Source: Fusibacter sp. A1 (GTDB taxonomy: Bacteria; Bacillota; Clostridia; Peptostreptococcales; Acidaminobacteraceae). From it: 64,000 nt of DNA. The stretch is taken from contig NZ_QQWI01000006.1 in assembly GCF_004125825.1 (NCBI RefSeq), positions 124,001-188,000 on the forward strand, given 5' to 3'. The notes under the pieces were generated by a model. It saw only the letters and a program-made list of their open reading frames with translations, did no database searches and was not told the origin of the DNA. Below are positions 8,224 to 15,483 of this stretch, piece by piece (positions within the stretch are counted from its first letter, which is position 1; every line of letters begins with the position of its first letter). The position numbers were made by a program, and so were the translations under genes.

Positions 8224-9087
8224 TTATGCTTTGTTTACTGAACCGAAGATTTCCATCTTCTCTTTAACAGTAGCTTTGATTGCTTCGTAACCAGGAGCAA
8301 GAAGTTTACGTGGGTCGAAGTTCTTACCTTCAAGGTCTTTACCTTCTTCGATAAACTTACGAGTCGCAGCAGCGAAAGTCAATTGACACTCTGTGTTAAC
8401 GTTGATTTTAGCAACACCAAGAGAGATCGCTTCTTTGATCATTTCAACTGGGATACCAGTACCGCCGTGAAGAACTAGTGGCATTTTACCAGTAGCAGCT
8501 TGAATTCTAGCTAGTGCTTCAAAATCAAGGCCTTTCCAGTTAGCAGGGTATTTACCGTGGATGTTACCGATACCAGCTGCAAGGAAGTCTACGCCAAGAT
8601 CAGCGATTTGCTTACATTCGCCAGCATCAGCGATTTCGCCAGCACCGACGATACCGTCTTCTTCACCACCGATAGAACCGACTTCAGCTTCAACAGATAC
8701 GTTTCTAGCGTGAGCCATTTCTACGATTTCTTTTGTCTTTTCGATGTTTTCTTCGATCGCGTAGTGCGAACCGTCGAACATTACTGATAAGAATCCAGCA
8801 TCCATCGCTTTTTGAGCGCCTTCATAGCTACCATGGTCAAGGTGAAGAGCCACGTCAACTGTGATGTTGTAGTTTTCGATCATGCCATTTACCATGCCGA
8901 CAATTGTTTTGAAACCGCCCATGTACTTAGCAGCGCCTTCAGACACCCCTAAGATCACTGGTGAGTTGTTTTCTTGAGCTGTAAGTAGAATAGCTTTTGT
9001 CCATTCCAAGTTGTTAATGTTGAACTGACCAACAGCGTATTGACCAGCAACAGCGTCTTTTAACATTTTTTCTGCAGATACTAACAT
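8224..9087 (-). CDS. fba: Fructose-1,6-bisphosphate aldolase, class II
   Basis: A 287-residue zinc-dependent aldolase that splits fructose-1,6-bisphosphate to dihydroxyacetone phosphate and glyceraldehyde-3-phosphate in glycolysis. Metal and substrate motifs are intact: LHLDHGSYEGA (about residues 81-91), EAEVGSIGGEEDG, GNIHGKYP, LHGGTGIP and KINVNTECQ. Length fits the shorter Gram-positive class IIb enzymes. The ATG has GGAGGTAATATCA upstream. It is monocistronic, with its own promoter and terminator. Confidence 0.95.
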   Translation of the reverse strand: MLVSAEKMLKDAVAGQYAVGQFNINNLEWTKAILLTAQENNSPVILGVSEGAAKYMGGFKTIVGMVNGMIENYNITVDVALHLDHGSYEGAQKAMDAGFLSVMFDGSHYAIEENIEKTKEIVEMAHARNVSVEAEVGSIGGEEDGIVGAGEIADAGECKQIADLGVDFLAAGIGNIHGKYPANWKGLDFEALARIQAATGKMPLVLHGGTGIPVEMIKEAISLGVAKINVNTECQLTFAAATRKFIEEGKDLEGKNFDPRKLLAPGYEAIKATVKEKMEIFGSVNKA

Positions 9088-9127
9088 TGATATTACCTCC
9101 GTATAATTTGCGTTCTGTGATACCCAA

Positions 9128-9179
9128 TTCTATTATAAGGCTTATTTTATAAAGCACAATAGGATAACGTTGTCCTATT
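9128..9179 (-). promoter_or_regulatory. fba promoter and 22-bp palindrome
   Basis: On the minus strand TTGTGC, a 16-base spacer and TATAAT form a likely promoter. Immediately upstream, 9158-9179 is a near-perfect palindrome, AATAGGA-N8-TCCTATT with centre AACGTT. The central CG resembles LacI/CcpA-type operators. Its position next to -35 suits a regulator of aldolase expression. Confidence 0.5.
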
Positions 9180-9276
9180 TTAGCGGTCGGCAATAATTTT
9201 TACTACCGTCAAGCGATCGGGTATCTGCTCCTGATGGTGTTCATACCCTGATCATGTGACTTGTAAGCATTCTTAG

Positions 9277-11037
9277 CTACATTTTTTCAAGCGACTCTAT
9301 ACCCAGCAGCCATAAACACTTTTCAAGTATGTCTTTGGTCAGTTTAAGAAGCTGTGATAAGGACTGTTTACGCTCAAAAGGCTCGCTCATCACATGCACC
9401 TCATGATAAAAGACGTTGAAGGCCTGGCTGAGTTCAAAGGCGTAGTCGCAGATTTTTGAGGGTTGATAGCTGCCTACTGCGATTTCGAACCACGACCCGA
9501 AAGCGGCGAGCTTCATCATGAGTTCACGTTCGCTTTTAGTTTTAGGCATCTCTATAGAATGGGTTTGAGACGATGAAAGGTCAAGCTTCTCTAAAATAGA
9601 GGCGATACGGACACCTGCATACTGGACATAAGGGCCTGTTTTACCTTCAAAACTAGCAAACTGATCGATGTCGAACACGTAATCACGCGTCAGCAAGCTG
9701 GACAAGTCGGCAAATTTAAGGGCTCCAACCCCAATGGCAAGCGCCACCTTTTTTTTCTCAACCTCACTTGTGACGTGGCTGTAATCATCCATTTTTTTTG
9801 CAGCACCTTCTATCAAAATTTCAATCAGGTCACCCAGCTGCATCACTCCGCCATCACGTGTTTTAAAAGGTTTACCGTCGGTTCCGTTCATCGTACCGAA
9901 TCCGATGGACTTGAAGTAAAAATCATCCTCAACGATTCCTGCCATTTTAGCCACACGCATCACCAGTTCAAAATGAAGGTCTTGTCGTTTATCCACCACA
10001 TAGACGATTCCATCCAGGGATTTGTCCTTTACACGCTCATAAATTGTCGCTAGGTCAGTGGTTGCGTATAAGGAAGCTCCGTTTGACTTTTGCATGATGC
10101 ACGGTGGCATCGGCTTCGTGTCGGCTTCTGTTTTCACATGAACCACCATCGCTCCCTCGCTTTCAACAAGCAGTTCCTGCTGTTTGAGCATGTCAAGTAC
10201 GGTCGGTATGGCCGGGTCGCTGTCGCTTTCTCCAAGCCACAAGTCAAAATTGACCTGTAAAAGGCTGTAGTTCTTTTTTAAATCTGGTATGGACACATCC
10301 AAGATATGCTTCCAAAGTGCGAGGTACCCCTTATTTCCCTTTTGCAAATCCGCAGTAGTCTGCGCGGCACGGGCACGAAAGGCTTCATCGACCTTGCTCT
10401 TCGCATTCGCGCAGGTGTATAGCTCAGTCAACTTTGTGATATCAAATGGTGCGTCCATCGGGTAAGACTCATATTCGATCCCGTCAAAATACTTGGGCTC
10501 AAGCCCTTCATCACGTACCATTTCGATTACATAGCCTATTTGAAGCCCCCAGTCCCCCATATGTATGTCACCTGTGACATGGTGTCCCTTAAATCGAAGC
10601 ATGCGAATGAGGCTCTCACCGATCACCGCAGAACGCAAATGTCCTACATGCAGTGACTTGGCGACGTTCGCCCCACCATAGTCCACCAATAGCTTCTGTT
10701 GGCTTTGTGTCAAAGGACAGCCAAATCGTTTGTCCGAAGTCAACTGATTCATCTTCTGCGCCAGCCACTGGTCGCTTAGGGTTAGATTGACAAATCCCGG
10801 CATCTGAGCGCTCGCCGTCTTGAATGCCATATTGGTTTCCAGCTTTTCCACCACCTTGCGCGCGATCACAATAGGTTTTTCATTTGACTCCTTAGCGAGT
10901 TTCATCGCGCTACTGCACTGAAAATCACATAGGTCGGGACGACGAGAATAGGTCACCTCGACTCCTCTTGAAGAAACACCTGCTTCTTCAAATGCTTGTG
11001 CTGTGATCATGCTCAATTCCTGCAATACTGTCATCAT
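9277..11037 (-). CDS. argS: Arginyl-tRNA synthetase
   Basis: A 586-residue class I synthetase that charges tRNA-Arg. The N-terminal Add-1 domain (about residues 1-110) is followed by the catalytic HIGH-type motif HVGHLRS in GGANVAKSLHVGHLRS, and by GKPFKTRDGG where many ArgRS enzymes lack a classic KMSKS. The anticodon-binding DALR domain occupies the last 120 residues, starting near TGPYVQYAGVRI. Length is normal. GGAGG precedes the ATG; an immediate second ATG is an alternative. The T-box leader upstream shows control by uncharged tRNA. Confidence 0.96.
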   Translation of the reverse strand: MMTVLQELSMITAQAFEEAGVSSRGVEVTYSRRPDLCDFQCSSAMKLAKESNEKPIVIARKVVEKLETNMAFKTASAQMPGFVNLTLSDQWLAQKMNQLTSDKRFGCPLTQSQQKLLVDYGGANVAKSLHVGHLRSAVIGESLIRMLRFKGHHVTGDIHMGDWGLQIGYVIEMVRDEGLEPKYFDGIEYESYPMDAPFDITKLTELYTCANAKSKVDEAFRARAAQTTADLQKGNKGYLALWKHILDVSIPDLKKNYSLLQVNFDLWLGESDSDPAIPTVLDMLKQQELLVESEGAMVVHVKTEADTKPMPPCIMQKSNGASLYATTDLATIYERVKDKSLDGIVYVVDKRQDLHFELVMRVAKMAGIVEDDFYFKSIGFGTMNGTDGKPFKTRDGGVMQLGDLIEILIEGAAKKMDDYSHVTSEVEKKKVALAIGVGALKFADLSSLLTRDYVFDIDQFASFEGKTGPYVQYAGVRIASILEKLDLSSSQTHSIEMPKTKSERELMMKLAAFGSWFEIAVGSYQPSKICDYAFELSQAFNVFYHEVHVMSEPFERKQSLSQLLKLTKDILEKCLWLLGIESLEKM

Positions 11038-11059
11038 TGTGTTTCCTCCTTTTTGAATT

Positions 11060-11320
11060 ATGATACAACCGCAAAAAACAAAAATCCCGTCTCAAAAAAG
11101 AGACGGGATCTATTCCGCGGTACCACTCTTGTTAGCAAACCTGCTCACTCGAAACCTTTAACGGGGTTAGCGTGCCCACCTTGCACTCGCTCGGCAGGCA
11201 ACCTCAGAGGTCCTCTTCAAATTTGCTAGGGTCATGGGCTCACACTCTACCCCACTCGCTTTCACTTTCACAAATCATACTATTCTCGTCATCGGTCATT
11301 TATTGTTTTTGATGGTAACA
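11060..11320 (-). promoter_or_regulatory. T-box riboswitch of argS, probable AGG (Arg) specifier
   Basis: Read on the minus strand, 11129-11115 is AGAGTGGTACCGCGG, a near-consensus T-box that pairs with the tRNA 3' end. It precedes a terminator hairpin: ATCCCGTCTC / GAGACGGGAT (11109-11084) with a six-base loop and a T-rich tail. Upstream is a stem I region with GAGTGGGGT...GAGCCCA. The segment GAAG-AGG-ACC-TCTGAG places AGG (11214-11212), an Arg codon, in the usual specifier position before ACC. Uncharged tRNA-Arg should favour the antiterminator and allow argS expression. The specifier is by motif only, not a folded model. The rest of this gap (11320-11419) shows no gene. Confidence 0.9.
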
Positions 11321-11419
11321 TATTGGCAAATATTTGTAAAGATACTTGTTTGACTTTAGCAAAAAAAAGATTCACAGAGTACCTTGAGTCAAAAGAACGC
11401 ATTCAGGGTATTTAAGTGA

Positions 11420-11448
11420 TTGACAGGGCATGATTTCAAACTTATGAT
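11420..11448 (+). promoter_or_regulatory. Promoter of the amidotransferase/ATP-grasp operon
   Basis: TTGACA (11420-11425), 17-base spacer, TATGAT (11443-11448), about 18 bases ahead of the first ATG. A strong sigma-A-type match. Confidence 0.65.
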
Positions 11449-11466
11449 GAAAAACGGAGGATAGAT

Positions 11467-12042
11467 ATGATACTGATCATCGACAACCAAAGTGCTTATC
11501 TAAAAAAGTTCAAGTTAAGCTATCTGGTAGAGAAAGATATCGACTTTATCATCTTTGATCACAATCAACCCATCAACTTGTCGAGTAAGACGGTCATAAG
11601 CGGAATCATCCTATCAGGAGGAAAAGGCAATCCGTTTGAACCGTTGAATCTGACAACTAACTTTATCGCTTTAATGAATTTCGACGTGCCGATCATCGGT
11701 TTTTGTCTAGGTCATGAGATCATTGCAAGCGCATATGGAGGTCGTGTAAAAAAGTTATCTGAACATCATTTAAAAAAGGAACCGATAAAAATAGTAAAAG
11801 CCGACGACCCGATCTTCGAAGGAATCGAAGAAGAATCCATCCTTCTTCAGAAAAGACATAATTTCTATGTTTCCGAGCTTCCGCCTGATTTTGAAGTCCT
11901 CGGCACATCGGATACCTGCGCCTTCGAAATAATCAGACATGGGACAAAGCCGATTTATGGCTTTCAGTCACATCCTGAAGTATCGGGACCCATTGGAATA
12001 ACAATCATAGAAAACTTTCTTAAACTATGCGAAAAACAATAG
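11467..12042 (+). CDS. Class I glutamine amidotransferase-like protein
   Basis: A 191-residue glutaminase domain resembling the GuaA amidotransferase half. The catalytic triad is visible: nucleophile Cys in GFCLGHE (about residue 80), and His-Glu in FQSHPEVSG (about 167). An oxyanion-type LSGGKGNP sits upstream. Such domains release ammonia from glutamine for a partner synthetase. There is no synthetase domain fused and no GuaA PP-loop nearby; the next gene, ATP-grasp, starts nine bases after the stop and is the obvious partner. GGAGG precedes the ATG. Confidence 0.85.
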   Translation: MILIIDNQSAYLKKFKLSYLVEKDIDFIIFDHNQPINLSSKTVISGIILSGGKGNPFEPLNLTTNFIALMNFDVPIIGFCLGHEIIASAYGGRVKKLSEHHLKKEPIKIVKADDPIFEGIEEESILLQKRHNFYVSELPPDFEVLGTSDTCAFEIIRHGTKPIYGFQSHPEVSGPIGITIIENFLKLCEKQ

Positions 12043-12051
12043 GAGACCTTC

Positions 12052-13101
12052 ATGAGAGTAGCAATTGTCTACAATAAAAAGAATACAAACGTCATCAATC
12101 CTTTTGGCATGCAGAACAAAGAGATCTACAACCCGAAAACAGTAAAAAGAGTCGCAGACGCGCTTGAGGCAGGTGGACATAATGTGGAGATCATCGACGG
12201 CAATATGAATGTCATCGAAAACATTCGCGCTTTTCTTCCCCCTGTGACAGAAGGCGAAAAGTTCGGACTTGTGTTCAATATGGCTTATGGCATACAAGGT
12301 GAAAGTCGCTACACCCATATACCCGCGATGCTTGAAATGCTTGGGATTCCTTATGTCGGTTCTACTCCTTCAGGACATGCGGTGGCACTGGACAAGATCA
12401 TCACTAAAATCATACTTCAGAAAAACGATATTCCAACGCCGAATTTTTGGTTCTTTTCCTCTGCCGATGAGGATATGAGCGGTGTCGAGTACCCTGTCAT
12501 CGTCAAACCAAAAATGGAGAGTGTCTCCTTCGGACTAAGAGTCGTACACAATGAAGCGGATCTAAAGGAGGCTGTCGCCTATATCATCAGTGAGTTTCAT
12601 CAACAGGCGCTAGTCGAAGCCTTCATAAGAGGAAGAGAGTTCGCTGTCGGTCTGATAGGAAACGATCCTGTGGAAGTGTTTCCCGTGCTTGAGATAGACC
12701 TTGAAGGGGATCCGGATGCCATTCAAACCGCAGACGATAAGAAATCCGCGCCAAGAGCCAAGATATGCCCAGCTCAAATAACTCCTGAACTCGAGGAAAG
12801 AATGAAAGACTTGAGCATCAAGGTTTTCAAATCGCTTGGACTTCGTGATTTTTCGAGGGTGGACATACGTCTTGATGAAAAGGGTGATATCTACATTCTC
12901 GAAATCAATTCCATGGCAAGTTTAGGCTCCACAGGCTCCTATGTGACAGCCGCCCTTGCTTACGGACTGGATTTCAACAGCCTTGTGAACAGAATGCTGG
13001 ATGTAGCGACAATCAGATACTTCGCAAGCCAGTTAAGCGACACTGCCCAGAGCGGAACTTCAAAAAAATATCAACGACGGTTAAGCTTCGAAGCTATCTA
13101 A
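12052..13101 (+). CDS. D-Ala-D-Ala-ligase-like ATP-grasp enzyme
   Basis: A 349-residue ATP-grasp ligase expected to couple ATP hydrolysis to joining a carboxylate (often an amino acid) to an amine. Motifs: VIVKPKMESVSFG (ATP-lysine loop), SRVDIRLDEKG and YILEINSMASLGSTGS (metal-binding D/E/N), with a D-Ala ligase-like N-terminal domain. It differs from housekeeping Ddl: an atypical N terminus and SMASLGS instead of TMPGLT. Substrate unknown. The last 25 residues after NRMLDVATIRYFAS look non-homologous and follow an A7 run (13062-13068) where a -1 shift would join the next gene's frame. Confidence 0.82.
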   Translation: MRVAIVYNKKNTNVINPFGMQNKEIYNPKTVKRVADALEAGGHNVEIIDGNMNVIENIRAFLPPVTEGEKFGLVFNMAYGIQGESRYTHIPAMLEMLGIPYVGSTPSGHAVALDKIITKIILQKNDIPTPNFWFFSSADEDMSGVEYPVIVKPKMESVSFGLRVVHNEADLKEAVAYIISEFHQQALVEAFIRGREFAVGLIGNDPVEVFPVLEIDLEGDPDAIQTADDKKSAPRAKICPAQITPELEERMKDLSIKVFKSLGLRDFSRVDIRLDEKGDIYILEINSMASLGSTGSYVTAALAYGLDFNSLVNRMLDVATIRYFASQLSDTAQSGTSKKYQRRLSFEAI

Positions 13102-13139
13102 GAAACAGTAATGAGAACATCCAGCAGCTACTCGAAGAG

Positions 13140-14201
13140 ATGGTCAACATAAATACACATTATAAAAATGTGAACGGTGTCAATAGACTAGGTGCTGTCG
13201 TAACTAAGCAACTGGCGCAACTTGGTTTTAAAAACCAGACATACAACCAGGCTGAAGTCGGCAACATTCATTTTTACACCAATAATCCAGATGGACAATA
13301 TGACTATCTGATCATAGGAAATCTAGACAATGCCACGAGCATCGGCCAACAGAAGTACTTCACGAAAAACGATCAAAGATACTTGGGTTCCGGCACATGG
13401 GAGAACAAAGGCGGTCTTGTCACTATGATCTATGCTCTGAAGAGTCTCAAGTACTCCCGACTCCTCAAGAAGGCCAAAATAGGAATATTGTTGACTACTG
13501 ACGATTCACAGCACGGCATCTATTCAAAGGATATCATCAAACTAAAATCGGAGTCCGCGAAAACGGTGCTGGGACTTCATGGTGCCTTTTTAGATGGCGG
13601 ACTAGTGACATCACGCTCTGGAAGCGCATATTATTCACTTAATTTCGCACTCAAGAGTCAAGTCAACAACTTTGACGTGGCAACCGCGGCCAGCGTTTTC
13701 TCCAAAATAATCAGTGACTGGACAAAACTATCCAGTACGGAAGCAGGAATCATCGTCTCACCTCAAAAAATTAAGTTCAACTCCAATATCTCCGAGCCTT
13801 TTGTCCACGGCGAGGTCGGTTTGAGCGTTAGGTACAACAACAGTTCCGATTTTCAGCTACTCGACAGAAACATTCGCAAAGCGATTCCTTACAATAAATA
13901 CAAGGACACACTTGATTTTCATTTCGAAGGCGGCATGAGAAGGCCACCGATGAAAATGTCAAGCTCCGACCAGGAACTGGTCGATCAGGTAAAGACGCTT
14001 TCCAAAAGACTGGACATCAAAATCTGCGAAGAGCACAGATGGAGTTCTGCAGACATTTGTCTTGCGGATCAGGTAAAGCGAAGAATCGACGGATTCGGAC
14101 CTAATGGAATTAAAAAGACCGATGGCTACGAATACATCTTGAAACATACTATCAATGAAAAAGCCCTGCTTCTTGCCATGCTGTTAGGAAATATCGATTA
14201 A
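13140..14201 (+). CDS. M20 peptidase-like protein with lost metal ligands
   Basis: A 353-residue protein with the M20 carboxypeptidase/deacetylase fold order, but the metal residues are changed: GNLDNA where GHxDT is usual, GTWENKGG for GxxDxKGG, TTDDSQHG for DEExG, and GIKKTDGYEY for GGxxHxxxEY. It is therefore probably a non-catalytic or altered-activity relative. Homology starts upstream of the first ATG: the same frame reads LLEEMVNINTHY with no in-frame start codon and no ribosome site between the ATP-grasp stop and 13140. A -1 shift at 13062-13068 would give an ATP-grasp-M20 fusion. A terminator follows. Confidence 0.72.
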   Translation: MVNINTHYKNVNGVNRLGAVVTKQLAQLGFKNQTYNQAEVGNIHFYTNNPDGQYDYLIIGNLDNATSIGQQKYFTKNDQRYLGSGTWENKGGLVTMIYALKSLKYSRLLKKAKIGILLTTDDSQHGIYSKDIIKLKSESAKTVLGLHGAFLDGGLVTSRSGSAYYSLNFALKSQVNNFDVATAASVFSKIISDWTKLSSTEAGIIVSPQKIKFNSNISEPFVHGEVGLSVRYNNSSDFQLLDRNIRKAIPYNKYKDTLDFHFEGGMRRPPMKMSSSDQELVDQVKTLSKRLDIKICEEHRWSSADICLADQVKRRIDGFGPNGIKKTDGYEYILKHTINEKALLLAMLLGNID

Positions 14202-14202
14202 T

Positions 14203-14238
14203 AAAAAGCATCCTATCCAACCGGTAGGATGCTTTTTT
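14203..14238 (+). terminator. Rho-independent terminator of the ATP-grasp operon
   Basis: A 13-bp stem (AAAAAGCATCCTA and its complement), nine-base loop and T-run, right after the stop of the M20-like gene. It closes the three-gene unit. Confidence 0.88.
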
Positions 14239-14341
14239 CATCAATAATGGACTTGATTTGATAAAAAGTTTTTCAATACTTAATTCTAGGGTAATAATCA
14301 AAAAATGACATTATTTCCTGTGGGCTTGTGGGAGGACACTG

Positions 14342-15465
14342 ATGAAATCGATTTTGAACTATATGATTTTCATACTCTGTATCGCTCTGATCCTTATCGG
14401 ATGCTTTCCCTCGAGGAATATCAAAATCGGATTTGCAGGAAGTTTGACCGGAAAATCCTACGAATTGGGCATACCGGCTAAGAATGGTTTCATACTGGCA
14501 GTAGAACATATCAACACTCAGGGTGGCATTAACGGAGCAAAACTAATTCCTGTCATAAAAGATGATGAAAGTACAGTAGAAACCGCATATGTTGTGGCTC
14601 AGGAATTTATTGAGGAAGACGTAACATTCGTCATCGGTTTTTTAACAAGCAATATGGCTCCGGTCATCCAGGAACCTTTGTCAAACGAGCAACTTTTTTT
14701 GTGAGCCCCTCCATCAGTACGAACCTGTTGAGCGATCTTGACGATAATTTTGTTCGGGTTATCTCAGCCAGTAAATACGAAGGTGATGCGCATGTCAAAG
14801 TGTTGACAGAATATCACGATACCATCAAAGCCGCTGTCGTCTATGATATGTCGAATCCACAGTATTCCGAACCCATCTACGAACGATTCAAAACCCTTTA
14901 TGAAGAAAAGGGTGCTAGCGTTGTCTACACGAATACCTTGAATTCAGAGTCCATAGATTATGAAAAAATCGCAGTAGAAATTTACCGTTCCGGAGCACAA
15001 GGTGTGGTCTTGATTGCAAATACGGTCGATTCGTCAAATATCATTCAGCAAGTAGCAAGGAAAGACAAGGATTTGATTATCAGCAACAGCGGTTGGTCGG
15101 TGAACTATGACCTGATTGAACGAAGCGGCAAAGCCAGCGAGCAAATCTATGGCATCGCAGCGTATATCACCGACTACGATGGAACGGACTATCGTGAATT
15201 TGCCAAGGAGTATGAAGAAAGGTTCTGTGAAGTCCCATTCTTCTCAGCCCATACCACCTATGATGCGGTGATGGCACTTTCACAAGCGATGAGGCAAAGC
15301 GAGTCCCTTGCGATCGATGATGTAAAGAAAGCCTTGCTTTATATTGGTGATTTCAATGGCTTGCAGACCGATTTTTCACTTAATGAATACGGAGATGCTA
15401 CTCGTTCCAACATGCTTCTTCGGGTAGAAGATGGAAAATTCATACTCGTTGAAGAATTAGACTAG
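14342..15465 (+). pseudogene. Branched-chain amino-acid-type binding lipoprotein, frameshifted
   Basis: Two frames together make one type I periplasmic-binding protein of the Leu/Ile/Val family. The first (14342-14704) has a lipoprotein signal with lipobox LIGC (Cys about residue 21) and the early segment GSLTGKSYELGIPAKNGF. The second (14701-15465) continues with SPSISTNLL and ends normally. The frames meet at a T7 run (14694-14700): one added T would read QLFFVSPSIS and restore a protein of about 374 residues. No permease or ATPase is nearby, so it may serve the adjacent histidine kinase. Could be a real mutation, slippage or a base-call error. Confidence 0.75.
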
Positions 15466-15483
15466 AATCATGGAGGTTAGATC

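Noticed and set aside
9200..9260. A terminator of argS from the GATC...GGTAT inverted repeat
   Set aside because: The stem is imperfect, the loop is large and no T-run follows.
14701..15465. A separate gene starting at GTG 14701
   Set aside because: It lacks a ribosome site and continues the lipoprotein homology mid-domain; it is the rest of a frameshifted gene.
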